Assembly: GCA_035472475.1 (NCBI GenBank)
Contig: DATIPA010000047.1
Span: forward strand, 1 to 64,000
Direction: 5' to 3'
DNA: 64,000 nucleotides
Source: JAFAXD01 sp035472475
GTDB taxonomy: Bacteria > Pseudomonadota > Alphaproteobacteria > Rhizobiales > Xanthobacteraceae
Below are positions 1-10,127 of the stretch, in pieces; within the stretch, counting starts at the first letter, position 1; the number at the start of each line of letters is the position of its first letter. The notes beneath the pieces were generated by a model. The model was not told where the DNA came from. It saw only the letters and a program-made list of their open reading frames with translations, and did no database searches. The position numbers were made by a program, and so were the translations under genes.

Positions 1-115
1 AATTGTATCTTTTTGGCGCCTCGATCGCCGTTGGCTTGCGCTCGCGGGAGGCAACTCCTAATGCCGTTGGCTATTCGAACGGTTGAGCGAAGCGCCGGTG
101 TGAAGCGAATCTCGA

Positions 116-538
116 ATGGTGCTTTGGGTTAAGGCTCTGCACATCATCTCCGTCATCGCTTGGATGGCCGGAATGCTCTATCTGCCGAGGCTATTCGTCT
201 ACCATGCGGAGGCGGCGAAGGGTTCAGAGGCATCTGAGACCTTCAAGGTCATGGAGCGGCGGCTCCTCAAGGCCATCGTCAATCCATCGATGATCCTCGT
301 CTTTTTGACCGGATTTACCCTGGTCTATCTGACTGGAGATTGGCGGGACGGCTGGTGGCAGGCGAAATTCATTCTGGTTCTGGGCCTAGCCGGGCTGCAC
401 GGTTATTTTGCCCGCTGCGTTCGCTCTTTTGCCGAGGACCGCAATGAGCGGCCTGCCCGTTTCTATCGGTTTTTGAACGAGGCTCCGACAATACTCATGA
501 TTTTCATTGTGGTGTTAGCGGTGGTGAAGCCATTTTGA
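116..538 (+). CDS. hemJ: Protoporphyrinogen IX oxidase, HemJ family
   Basis: This 140-residue, strongly hydrophobic protein has the HemJ (UPF0093) pattern: an N-terminal helix with the conserved His at residue 9 in the ALHII segment, WMAGMLYLPRLFVYH, and several further membrane helices. HemJ oxidises protoporphyrinogen IX to protoporphyrin IX in the inner membrane, the penultimate heme step in bacteria lacking HemG or HemY-type oxidases. Length fits the family. The ATG at 116 is followed directly by the conserved helix, so the start is secure. It lies upstream of rho, as in the origin-proximal block of many alphaproteobacteria. No terminator is obvious before rho. Confidence 0.93.
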   Translation: MVLWVKALHIISVIAWMAGMLYLPRLFVYHAEAAKGSEASETFKVMERRLLKAIVNPSMILVFLTGFTLVYLTGDWRDGWWQAKFILVLGLAGLHGYFARCVRSFAEDRNERPARFYRFLNEAPTILMIFIVVLAVVKPF

Positions 539-784
539 CGCACTCCGGGCAAAGCCCAGTCTAGCGGCACAAAATGCCTGTTGAATAATTCCGCGAACGC
601 GACTATGAACCGGCACCCGTGCTTTCAACCCGGGTTCCACCTAGCGGCGCCGGATCGCCCGATCCAACTTTCGCCGCGCGGCCCTGACGCGACCAACTTC
701 ACCTCGAATCGTCAGCACCATCACCCACCATGTCTAATGACTTTGCAGGTCTGAGGGACCGAAAGTCCGAGTAAAGGTCCGCCA

Positions 785-2047
<1,263 letters not shown>

Positions 2048-2050
<3 letters not shown>

Positions 2051-2097
2051 CGCACTCCGCTCGCGTCAGCGGTCGCAAGCAACGCAGGGCGCTTGCT
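2048..2097. terminator. Possible bidirectional hairpin terminator after rho
   Basis: Two short inverted repeats fill the gap between the convergent rho and DUF255 genes. The first is TGACGC (2048-2053) with GCGTCA (2063-2068). The second is AGCAACGC (2078-2085) with GCGCTTGCT (2089-2097), carrying one bulge. Neither is followed by a clear run of T, so termination is inferred from position and pairing only. Confidence 0.35.
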
Positions 2098-2136
2098 GAT
2101 TTGCTCAATCGTCGGTTTGACAGAGGTTGATCAGGA

Positions 2137-4170
2137 TCATCCGCGCATCGCCGCCAGTGCGCCGGCGATCGCATCGGGTTGATGCACCGGCAAAGAGCAG
2201 CGCTCTCCCACGCAGACGAAGGCGGCGCCCGAAGGCACGGCTTGAAGTTTCGCGCGGGCAGGATGGCCGGGTGACAGTTCGGCGTCAGTTGGGGCACGAA
2301 CCACAATGCGATCGATGTACGGGATCGCGAGCGCGGCCTGCGCTAGCGCGGCCATGTCCGGACCGGTGACGACGATCTCCGCGGCTCGCAAGCGCAGATC
2401 GAGCGCGTTAAGAACGCTCACGTGACTGAACACGTTATCGACCGCAAGCGGCAACAACCCGTCAAACAATCGATCGACGCGTTCGCGCCAGCGAGGGTCA
2501 CCCGTGAGGGCGGCCAACCGCACCAGGTTCTGCGCGATTAGAGCATTGTGGTTGGGAATAGCTTCGTCGAGGGTTGAGTGCGGCCGCACGACAAGGCCTT
2601 CGGCGTCATCGGCGGTCAGGAAATAGCGGCCGGTGGCAGCGTCGATGTAGTGGTGTTCCAGAGCGGATTGCCAAGCGACGGCGCGCGCAAGGTACGCCTG
2701 ATCGCCGGTAGCCTCGTGCAGCGCCAGCGCCGCCCGGACCATTGCGGCGAAATCCGGCGAGAGGCCGGGATAAACCAGCCGGCCAGCCCGCCAGGCGTGT
2801 CCTAGGCGGTCCTGGCGGGTCATCGACGAGGCGACGAAGCTAAACGCGTGGGCCGCAAGGGCAATCCAATCGGGCGCGCCCAGAAGAACGCCGGCGTTGA
2901 CGAGGCCGGCGATCATCAGTCCGTTCCAATCCGCCAGCACCTTGTCATCGAGGCCCGGGCGCACCCGCCGCTCCCGCGCTTCGAACAGCTTATGGCGCAG
3001 CGCAGCAAGTCGCGCCTCGTCGTCCATGCTGCGCGGTAAACCATTGAGCTGGTTGATGATATTATGGCCTTCGAAATTCCCGCCGGCGGTCACGTCGTAG
3101 TGCTCGGCGAAGAAGACGGCGTCGGCTGGCCCCAACAAGCGGTCAACCTCCTGCCGCGACCAGACATAGAACTTGCCCTCTTCGCCCTCGGAATCGGCGT
3201 CGAGCGAAGCTGCAAACGCGCCTTCTGCGGTCACCATCTCGCGCTTGAGCCAATCCACCGTTTCACTGGCCCGCTGGCGAAACAGCGGATTGCCGGATCG
3301 CCGGTGCGCCAGAGCGAGGAGCTCGAGCAATTGCGCGTTGTCGTAGAGCATCTTTTCGAAATGCGGCACCAGCCAGCGCTCATCGACCGAATAGCGCGAG
3401 AAGCCGCCGCCGAGGTGATCGTAGATGCCGCCGCGGCACATGTGGTCGAGCGACAGTTCGACCAAGTCGAAAAAGCGGTTCTCCCCTCGCCGCAACCCGG
3501 TGCGCCAGAGATTTTCCAGCATCGTGGATTGCGGAAACTTCGGCGCGCCGCGCAAGCCGCCGTTCGCCTGGTCGATCATGCGGCCAAGCTGCGTGGCCGC
3601 GTCATCCAGACCCGCAAGTCCGATCGTTACCGGTCGCTCGGCGCGGGCGCCAGCTGACAGCCGCTGCATCAAGGCGTCGCGGTTCTTGGCGATGCGCTCA
3701 GGTTCTTCACGAAAGACCCGTGCCAGCTCCCGGCACACGGCCGTAAAGGCCGGCCGACCGTAGCGGGATTCCTTCGGAAAGTAAGTCCCGCCCCACACCG
3801 GTTCGCCCGCCGGCGTCAGAAACATCGTAAGCGGCCAACCGCCCTGTTCACCAAGCATGTGCAAGGCGTGCATGTAGATCTGATCAATGTCCGGCCGCTC
3901 CTCGCGATCCACCTTGATGTTCACGAACAGCTCATTCATGACGGCCGCGGTGGCTTCGTCTTCGAAACTCTCGTGCGCCATCACGTGGCACCAGTGACAA
4001 GCCGCGTATCCGACCGACAGCAGGATCGGCTTGTTCGTGCGTTTGGCTTCCGCCAACGCGTCCGGTCCCCATGCCCACCAGTCGACCGGATTGTGCTGGT
4101 GCTGCAGCAAATACGGGCTGGTTTCGCGCGCCAGACGGTTTTGGTGGACGGACGGTACGGACGTAGCCAT
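2137..4170 (-). CDS. Thioredoxin domain-containing protein, DUF255 / YyaL (SSP411) family
   Basis: The 677-residue product has an N-terminal thioredoxin-like DUF255 domain with NPVDWWAWG and the CHWCHVM motif (a CxxC pair) in its first 75 residues. It is followed by a long alpha/alpha-barrel region resembling N-acylglucosamine 2-epimerases and glycoside hydrolases. This architecture is that of YyaL and the SSP411 proteins, whose biochemical activity is not established. The ATG at 4170 is preferred over an upstream TTG at 4197 because the conserved HQNRLARETSPYLLQH segment follows closely and GAGG lies just upstream. It is convergent with rho and divergent from mnmE, apparently a single-gene unit. 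Confidence 0.88.
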   Translation of the reverse strand: MATSVPSVHQNRLARETSPYLLQHQHNPVDWWAWGPDALAEAKRTNKPILLSVGYAACHWCHVMAHESFEDEATAAVMNELFVNIKVDREERPDIDQIYMHALHMLGEQGGWPLTMFLTPAGEPVWGGTYFPKESRYGRPAFTAVCRELARVFREEPERIAKNRDALMQRLSAGARAERPVTIGLAGLDDAATQLGRMIDQANGGLRGAPKFPQSTMLENLWRTGLRRGENRFFDLVELSLDHMCRGGIYDHLGGGFSRYSVDERWLVPHFEKMLYDNAQLLELLALAHRRSGNPLFRQRASETVDWLKREMVTAEGAFAASLDADSEGEEGKFYVWSRQEVDRLLGPADAVFFAEHYDVTAGGNFEGHNIINQLNGLPRSMDDEARLAALRHKLFEARERRVRPGLDDKVLADWNGLMIAGLVNAGVLLGAPDWIALAAHAFSFVASSMTRQDRLGHAWRAGRLVYPGLSPDFAAMVRAALALHEATGDQAYLARAVAWQSALEHHYIDAATGRYFLTADDAEGLVVRPHSTLDEAIPNHNALIAQNLVRLAALTGDPRWRERVDRLFDGLLPLAVDNVFSHVSVLNALDLRLRAAEIVVTGPDMAALAQAALAIPYIDRIVVRAPTDAELSPGHPARAKLQAVPSGAAFVCVGERCSLPVHQPDAIAGALAAMRG

Positions 4171-4237
4171 GTCGCCTCGGGTGTTTTGCGCCGGCAAGAC
4201 CTATAGATGGTCGAGCAAAGCCGGCCGATAAAGCCCT

Positions 4238-5596
4238 ATGAGCCGTAACGATACGATCTTCGCCCTGTCGTCAGGCCGGCCGCCGGCCGCCATCGCGGTC
4301 GTGCGCGTGTGCGGGCCGCGTGCCGGCGACGCGTTACGTCTGCTGGCGGGCCGTTTGCCTCAGCCGCGCATGGCGGCACTAACCAATATCCGCGACCCGG
4401 GAACCAAAGAGATCATCGATCAGGCGCTCGCCCTATGGTTTCCGGGTCCGGCCAGCGAAACCGGCGAAGACATCGCCGAACTCCAGCTGCACGGGGGGCG
4501 CGCCGTTGTCGCGGCTGTGTTCTCCGCACTGGGTGCGATCGCCGGGCTCCGCTTGGCCGAACCGGGCGAGTTCGCGCGCCGTGCGTTTGAGCACGGGCGT
4601 ATCGACCTGACCCGCGCAGAAGCATTGGCCGATCTGATCTATGCGGACACGCAAGCGCAACGCCGGCAGGCGTTGCGGCAGCTACGTGGTCTCCTGGGCG
4701 ATCGGGCAGACGCCTGGCGGCGTGTCTTGATCGAGGCGATGGCCTTGGTCGATGCTGGGATCGATTTTCCCGATGAGGGCGACGTTCCAGATGACCTCAT
4801 TCGGCCGGCACTTGATACCGCAAAGCAACTGCTTGATGAGATTGATAAAAGCATAGCCGACGGAAATCGCGGCGAGCGCCTCCGGGAAGGCTTGGTGGTT
4901 GCGATCGCGGGCCCACCCAACGTCGGAAAGTCGAGCCTGATGAACCGCATTGCACGCCGCGACGCTGCAATCGTGTCCCCGGTTCCGGGAACCACTCGCG
5001 ACGTGATCGAAGTCCATCTCGACCTCGAAGGTTACCCCATCACACTGCTCGACACCGCCGGTATCCACGACAGCTTGGATCCGATCGAGCAGGAGGGAAT
5101 CCGGCGTGCGCGCGCCCGCGCTGCCGACGCGGATCTCGTGCTCTGGGTCGCCGACGCAACGGCCCCTGCGGAGTTTGCGCCAAAGGCTGCCCCGGATGCG
5201 TTCGGTTCAACCTGGGTGATCGCCAATAAGTGCGATCTGCTCAGCGGCGATCGGATCAAGGATTTGGAAACTCGCTTCACCGACAATGTGAAGGTCGCGC
5301 TGTCGGCTGCAACCGGGAATGGGCTTGAACGCCTGTTCTCGGAACTGACGGTCTTTGCCGAAAATTACTTCCAATCGACCGAGCCCGCGCTGGTCACGCG
5401 CGAACGTCACCGGCGCGCCTTGGGGGATGCGGCCGCCGCGTTGCGCCGTGCCATTGCCGAAGGGCCGGGCGGTCGGGAAGAGATGATCGCCGAAGATCTT
5501 CGGGTGGCTGCGACCGCGCTCGGGCGCCTGGTCGGGCGCGTCGATGTCGAGGACGTGCTTGACGCCATCTTCCGGGATTTCTGCATTGGCAAATGA
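4238..5596 (+). CDS. mnmE: tRNA modification GTPase MnmE (TrmE)
   Basis: MnmE works with MnmG to build the 5-carboxymethylaminomethyl group on U34 of certain tRNAs. The 452-residue protein shows the folate-binding N-terminal domain, the inserted GTPase domain with P-loop GPPNVGKSS near residue 223, the switch motif DTAG, NKCD, and the invariant C-terminal FCIGK ending that supplies the catalytic cysteine. The start is ATG at 4238. The gene is followed after 90 bp by mnmG, and a parS site begins three bases after its stop codon, so the two tRNA-modification genes flank a partition site. Confidence 0.97.
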   Translation: MSRNDTIFALSSGRPPAAIAVVRVCGPRAGDALRLLAGRLPQPRMAALTNIRDPGTKEIIDQALALWFPGPASETGEDIAELQLHGGRAVVAAVFSALGAIAGLRLAEPGEFARRAFEHGRIDLTRAEALADLIYADTQAQRRQALRQLRGLLGDRADAWRRVLIEAMALVDAGIDFPDEGDVPDDLIRPALDTAKQLLDEIDKSIADGNRGERLREGLVVAIAGPPNVGKSSLMNRIARRDAAIVSPVPGTTRDVIEVHLDLEGYPITLLDTAGIHDSLDPIEQEGIRRARARAADADLVLWVADATAPAEFAPKAAPDAFGSTWVIANKCDLLSGDRIKDLETRFTDNVKVALSAATGNGLERLFSELTVFAENYFQSTEPALVTRERHRRALGDAAAALRRAIAEGPGGREEMIAEDLRVAATALGRLVGRVDVEDVLDAIFRDFCIGK

Positions 5597-5599
5597 GAC

Positions 5600-5615
5600 T
5601 GTTTCACGTGAAACA
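5600..5615. other. parS: parS partition site (intergenic)
   Basis: The 16-bp sequence TGTTTCACGTGAAACA is a perfect palindrome identical to the canonical bacterial parS consensus bound by ParB. It lies between mnmE and mnmG, about 3.6 kb upstream of parB. A second identical copy is at 7669-7684. The assignment follows from exact match and proximity to parAB. Confidence 0.93.
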
Positions 5616-5686
5616 GGAGCATATTTCCGGATCGTGACATCGCTTTTTCCCATGAATGCTCTACAAGCGCGCAATTGGGATTTACC

Positions 5687-7561
5687 ATGAGCGCGCGCTA
5701 CGACGTTGTAGTCATTGGGGGTGGTCACGCGGGCTGCGAAGCCGCGGCGGTGGCCGCGCGCATGGGCGCGAGGACCGCGCTCATCACACACCGGTTTTCG
5801 ACCATCGGTGCGATGTCGTGCAATCCCGCTATCGGGGGGCTCGGCAAGGGGCATCTGGTGCGGGAAATCGATGCGCTCGACGGGCTGATGGGCCGGGTCG
5901 CGGACGAAGGCGGCATCCAATTCCGGGTGCTGAATCGCCGAAAAGGACCGGCAGTGCGGGGGCCGCGCGCTCAGGCGGATCGCGCCTTGTATGCGCGGGC
6001 CATGCAGCGCGCGATCGCAGCGACACCCAATCTCGAGGTGATTGAAGGGGAGGCCGACGATCTTCAGATCGCCGGGTCAATCACGGGCGTTCGCCTGGTG
6101 GATGGCCGAGTGTTCGCCGCCGGGGCCGTCGTGCTGACCACGGGTACGTTCTTGCGAGGGCTGATCCATCTCGGCGAACGCCAAATTCCAGCCGGGCGGG
6201 TCGGGGAGGCGCCTTCGATCGGCCTGTCCGCGACGCTCGAGCGGGCCGGGTTCGCGCTTGGACGGCTCAAGACCGGTACGCCGCCACGCCTCGACGGGCG
6301 CACGATTGATTGGGCTGCGCTTGAAATGCAGCCGGGAGATCAACCGCCTGAGCCGTTTTCAGCGCTCACGGAGCGGATCGAAAACCCGCAGATCGAGTGC
6401 GCGATCACCCGCACGACCGCGGAAACACACCGCGTCGTGCGCGCCAACGTGCACCGGTCGCCCATGTACTCCGGACAAATTCAGAGCCGCGGTCCGCGCT
6501 ATTGCCCGTCCATTGAGGACAAAATCGTCCGCTTTGGCGAGCGCGATGGGCACCAGATCTTTCTTGAGCCCGAAGGGCTGAATGATCCGACCGTCTATCC
6601 CAACGGCATTTCGACATCGTTGCCGGAGGACGTGCAGTCGGCCCTGGTTGCCAGTATTCCGGGACTGGAGCGTGCGCGCGTGATCCGGCCGGGATACGCC
6701 ATCGAATACGACTATGTCGATCCGCGCGAACTCCACCCGACACTTGAAACCAAGCGCTTGGCGGGCCTGTTTCTCGCGGGTCAGATCAACGGGACCACAG
6801 GTTACGAGGAGGCGGCCGCGCAGGGCTTGGTGGCAGGCCTCAACGCGGCCGCACGCGCTAGCCAAAGCGCGCCAATCCTGTTCGATCGATCGCAGGGCTA
6901 TCTCGGTGTGATGATTGACGATCTGGTCACGCGCGGAGTGACGGAGCCCTATCGCATGTTCACGTCGCGGGCCGAGTATCGGCTGACATTGCGCGCCGAC
7001 AACGCTGACCAGCGGCTCACGGACCTTGGCATATCAATTGGTTGCGTCGGGTTAGCGCGGTGCCGGCACCACCAGGCCAAAATGACTGCGCTTGGCGAGG
7101 CACGTGACTACGCACGCACGGTTTCAGTAACGCCGACACAGGCCAAAAAATATGGGTTTGCGCTCAACCGCGATGGCCAGCGGCGGACCGCGTTTGATCT
7201 GTTGTCCTACCCGGATATGACGATCGCAGACGTCGCCCGCATCTGGCCGAAGTTCGGTGAGCTCCTACCCGCAATTGCTGACCAACTCGAGATCGACGCG
7301 AAATATGCGGTCTATCTGGAACGCCAGGCGGCAGATGTGGCCGCCTTTCGGCGCGACGAAGCTTTGGTTTTGCCGGGCGATCTCGACTACGGCGAAATTT
7401 CGGGGCTCTCCAACGAAGTTCGCCAAAAGCTCGGCGCGGCGCGCCCGCGAACGTTAGGGCAGGCGGGTCGGCTCGACGGCATGACGCCAGCCGCACTGAC
7501 GCTGCTGGCGAGCCATCTGCGACGGAGTGAGCGGGCGAAACGCCAGGTCGCCCGCCGCTAG
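5687..7561 (+). CDS. mnmG: tRNA uridine-5-carboxymethylaminomethyl modification enzyme MnmG (GidA)
   Basis: MnmG is the FAD-dependent partner of MnmE in wobble-uridine modification. The protein starts MSARYDVVVIGGGHAGCEAA, with the FAD dinucleotide-binding glycines at residues 10-15. It continues with the family signatures GPRYCPSIEDK and NGTTGYEEAAAQG and the C-terminal helical domain that contacts MnmE. At 624 residues it matches the family. A TTG at 5675 is in frame, but the ATG at 5687 directly precedes the Rossmann strand and is preferred. It sits between mnmE and rsmG, which begins nine bases after its stop. Confidence 0.97.
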   Translation: MSARYDVVVIGGGHAGCEAAAVAARMGARTALITHRFSTIGAMSCNPAIGGLGKGHLVREIDALDGLMGRVADEGGIQFRVLNRRKGPAVRGPRAQADRALYARAMQRAIAATPNLEVIEGEADDLQIAGSITGVRLVDGRVFAAGAVVLTTGTFLRGLIHLGERQIPAGRVGEAPSIGLSATLERAGFALGRLKTGTPPRLDGRTIDWAALEMQPGDQPPEPFSALTERIENPQIECAITRTTAETHRVVRANVHRSPMYSGQIQSRGPRYCPSIEDKIVRFGERDGHQIFLEPEGLNDPTVYPNGISTSLPEDVQSALVASIPGLERARVIRPGYAIEYDYVDPRELHPTLETKRLAGLFLAGQINGTTGYEEAAAQGLVAGLNAAARASQSAPILFDRSQGYLGVMIDDLVTRGVTEPYRMFTSRAEYRLTLRADNADQRLTDLGISIGCVGLARCRHHQAKMTALGEARDYARTVSVTPTQAKKYGFALNRDGQRRTAFDLLSYPDMTIADVARIWPKFGELLPAIADQLEIDAKYAVYLERQAADVAAFRRDEALVLPGDLDYGEISGLSNEVRQKLGAARPRTLGQAGRLDGMTPAALTLLASHLRRSERAKRQVARR

Positions 7562-7570
7562 GCGCCGACC

Positions 7571-8257
7571 ATGCCCAAGCGCGATCGCGGCACCGCTGCA
7601 GTGGCCAAATCCGACCGATCCGGTACCGACATGTCCGCTGACCGCGCCCGCGCTCTGCAGTTGGCCCCTGTTTCACGTGAAACAGCGGAGCGGCTCGACC
7701 GCCTCGTTGATCTGATCGTCGACCGCAACCGGATGACCAATCTCATCGCGGGTTCGACCGTCCCCGACATCTGGATGCGGCATGTAGGCGACTCGTTGCA
7801 GCTCTTGTCGCTCGCTGAAGGGCGGGCTTGGGCGGACCTGGGTACCGGCGGCGGCTTCCCCGGGCTTGTGATTGCCTGCGCGCTCGCAGAACGTCCGGAG
7901 CACACGGTCCATCTTGTCGAGAGCCGCGAAAAAAAAGCGGCCTTCCTCGCGGATGCCGCCCGGATCATCGGTCTTCCGGCAATTGTCCACACGGCACGAA
8001 TCGAAGATATTGCGGATCGATTGCCCCCGATCGATATTGTGACTGCGCGCGCGGTGGCGCCGCTCCCGAAACTCCTTGGCTATGTGTACCCCCTGGTTAA
8101 AAAGGGCGCTAAAGCCCTGTTAATGAAGGGACAAGATGTTGAGTCAGAATTGACGCAAGCCTCTAGATATTGGAGAATTGCGTCGCAACTTGTGCCCAGC
8201 AAGACGGATTCTGCCGGCCGCATCGTGATCGTCTCGGGCTTGGAGCGTCATCGGTAG
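7571..8257 (+). CDS. rsmG: 16S rRNA (guanine527-N7)-methyltransferase RsmG (GidB)
   Basis: RsmG methylates G527 of 16S rRNA using S-adenosylmethionine. The product carries the SAM-binding motif DLGTGGGFPG and downstream motifs VESREKKAAFL and TARAVAPL. The 228-residue frame starts at ATG 7571. An internal ATG at 7631 would give 208 residues and cannot be excluded, because the first 20 residues are poorly structured. The segment PVSRET near residue 34 is encoded by an in-frame parS site at 7669-7684. The gene follows mnmG after nine bases and precedes parA by 27 bases, suggesting one operon. Confidence 0.95.
   Translation: MPKRDRGTAAVAKSDRSGTDMSADRARALQLAPVSRETAERLDRLVDLIVDRNRMTNLIAGSTVPDIWMRHVGDSLQLLSLAEGRAWADLGTGGGFPGLVIACALAERPEHTVHLVESREKKAAFLADAARIIGLPAIVHTARIEDIADRLPPIDIVTARAVAPLPKLLGYVYPLVKKGAKALLMKGQDVESELTQASRYWRIASQLVPSKTDSAGRIVIVSGLERHR
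7669..7684. other. parS: parS partition site inside rsmG
   Basis: A second perfect copy of TGTTTCACGTGAAACA lies within the rsmG reading frame, where it encodes Val-Ser-Arg-Glu-Thr. It is about 2.07 kb from the first parS and 1.56 kb upstream of parB. Two perfect copies this close to parAB make it a ParB-loading region. Confidence 0.92.
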
Positions 8258-8284
8258 GGTCCCCAGATCGGAGACGTCCGGCCC

Positions 8285-9169
8285 ATGTCCGACCCTGTTT
8301 TTGCAGCCGCGGCCGACGCTGCGATCACAAGCCCAGCCCCACCCTCAAGCGTACGCGTCCTCGCAATCGCCAATCAAAAAGGCGGGGTCGGGAAAACCAC
8401 AACAGCCATCAACCTCGGGACTGCGCTCGCAGCCACCGGCGAGACGGTCCTTATTATCGATGGTGACCCGCAAGGGAACGCGTCGACCGGACTTGGCATT
8501 GACCGGCGCAACCGGCGGTTTTCAACCTACGACGTGCTTGCAGGCGAAGCCCCGATTCGCGACGCGATGCTGCCGACCGCCGTCCCGAACCTCTACATCG
8601 TCCCGTCGACCATGGATCTCTACGGCCTTGAGCTCGAGATCAGCCAGGCGCGCGATCGTGCTTACCGGTTGCGGGATGCGCTCATGCATCTCAACACCCA
8701 TCGCGAGCAGCCGCCGTTCTACAGCTATGTGCTGATCGACTGTCCGCCCGCGCTCAATCTTCTCACCGTCAATGCGATGGCGGCAGCGAACGCCATTCTG
8801 GTCCCTCTGCAGTGCGAGTTTTTTGCGCTGGAAGGCCTGTCGCAACTTCTCAAGACCGTTGATCAGGTCAAGGACACACTCAACCCGGGCCTCGCCATCC
8901 ATGGTGTCGTGCTCACGATGTTCGATGCGCGCAACAACCTCTCCAGCCAGGTGGTGGCCGACGTGCGCGAGTTCATGGGCAAGAAAGTGTACGACACCGT
9001 AATTCCGCGCAACGTGCGGGTGTCGGAAGCGCCGTCATATGGCAAGCCGGTGCTGGTTTATGATCTCAAATGCCCCGGCAGCGAAGCCTACCTGCGGCTC
9101 GCGACCGAGGTGATCCAGCGCGAGAGGGAACTCAAGGCACTGCACGCGAGCGAGAACGCAGCGCGCTGA
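8285..9169 (+). CDS. parA: Chromosome partitioning ATPase ParA
   Basis: ParA is a Walker-type ATPase that binds DNA non-specifically and, with ParB bound to parS, moves the origin region to the cell poles. The 294-residue protein has the deviant Walker A motif NQKGGVGKTTT at residues 30-40, the Walker B region YVLIDCPPALNLLT and the signature FFALEGLSQL. About 20 non-conserved N-terminal residues precede the core. The start is ATG at 8285. It is followed by parB after about 70 bp, with parS sites just upstream, completing a chromosomal parABS system. Confidence 0.97.
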   Translation: MSDPVFAAAADAAITSPAPPSSVRVLAIANQKGGVGKTTTAINLGTALAATGETVLIIDGDPQGNASTGLGIDRRNRRFSTYDVLAGEAPIRDAMLPTAVPNLYIVPSTMDLYGLELEISQARDRAYRLRDALMHLNTHREQPPFYSYVLIDCPPALNLLTVNAMAAANAILVPLQCEFFALEGLSQLLKTVDQVKDTLNPGLAIHGVVLTMFDARNNLSSQVVADVREFMGKKVYDTVIPRNVRVSEAPSYGKPVLVYDLKCPGSEAYLRLATEVIQRERELKALHASENAAR

Positions 9170-9240
9170 CATCGGGATTCGATCACGACGACAATCATCT
9201 TCAACAAACAGGAATCGCAGTGACGATCAACAAGAGTTCT

Positions 9241-10104
9241 ATGATGGCCGACGACGCACCACGATCACGACTAGGACGCGGATTGGCGTCGCTGATCGGT
9301 GACGTCGGCACTGAGGCAGCCGATCGCGGGCGCGGCCAACGTCGCGTGCCGATCGAGTTGATCAACCCCAATCCGCACAATCCGCGACGCGCATTTCCCG
9401 ATGCCGAGCTCGACGAACTCGCGAGCTCGATTCGCGATCGCGGCATCATCCAGCCGATCGTGGTGCGGCCCACCGGCCGCGACAGCTATGAGATCGTCGC
9501 CGGAGAACGCCGCTGGCGCGCAGCACAGCGGGCGAACCTGCACGACGTACCTGTCGTCGTCGTCGAGGTCAGCGACGGCGAGGCGCTGCAGCTCGCGATC
9601 ATCGAAAACGTCCAGCGCGCGGACCTCAATCCAATCGAAGAAGCAAATGCATATCAGCGCCTCGCCGATGAATTCGGATACAGTCAGGACGACGTTGCCA
9701 AGACGGTTGGCAAGAGCCGCCCGCATATTGCGAACACGTTGCGGCTTCTTCGGCTCAACAAGCCGGTGCAGCAGCTGGTGATGGCCGGGCAGCTTTCAGC
9801 CGGACACGCCCGCATGCTGGTCGGTCTGGAAAATCAGGAGGTACTGGCTCAGCAAATTATCGAGCGCGGCTACAACGTCCGGCAGGTCGAAGCAATCGCG
9901 CAGGAGCGCGGGCGCGGAAGCCGTAAGCGGACGTCTCGTCGTGGCAAAGATCCAGACACGGTCGCGTTCGAAAAGCAGCTATCCGATGCGCTTGGACTGC
10001 AGGTCAGCCTCGATGCGCGCGGCGAGGGCGGTGTCCTGCGCATCCGCTATAGGAATCTCGAACAGCTGGAAGCAGTTGCGCGCAAGCTAGAGCGCGGCGA
10101 ATGA
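9241..10104 (+). CDS. parB: Chromosome partitioning protein ParB (Noc/Spo0J family)
   Basis: ParB binds parS, spreads as a CTP-dependent clamp and stimulates ParA. The protein shows SRLGRGLASLIG at its N terminus, then NPHNPRR, the CTP/ParB box GERRWRAAQRA, the ENVQRADLNPIEEA motif, a helix-turn-helix in the SQDDVAKTVGKSRPHIANTLRLL region and a C-terminal dimerisation segment. I chose ATG 9241 (287 residues). ATG 9244 is equally possible, and a GTG at 9220 with AGGA upstream would add seven residues. The open frame extends back into parA but that part is not ParB-like. It is convergent with holA. Confidence 0.96.
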   Translation: MMADDAPRSRLGRGLASLIGDVGTEAADRGRGQRRVPIELINPNPHNPRRAFPDAELDELASSIRDRGIIQPIVVRPTGRDSYEIVAGERRWRAAQRANLHDVPVVVVEVSDGEALQLAIIENVQRADLNPIEEANAYQRLADEFGYSQDDVAKTVGKSRPHIANTLRLLRLNKPVQQLVMAGQLSAGHARMLVGLENQEVLAQQIIERGYNVRQVEAIAQERGRGSRKRTSRRGKDPDTVAFEKQLSDALGLQVSLDARGEGGVLRIRYRNLEQLEAVARKLERGE

Positions 10105-10127
10105 CCGGTGCTATTTTGCGACGCGTC

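Noticed and set aside
1..115. Possible tail of hemE or an origin region at the window start
   Set aside because: The genomic context suggests the replication origin may be near, but no DnaA box cluster or HemE C terminus is visible in these bases.
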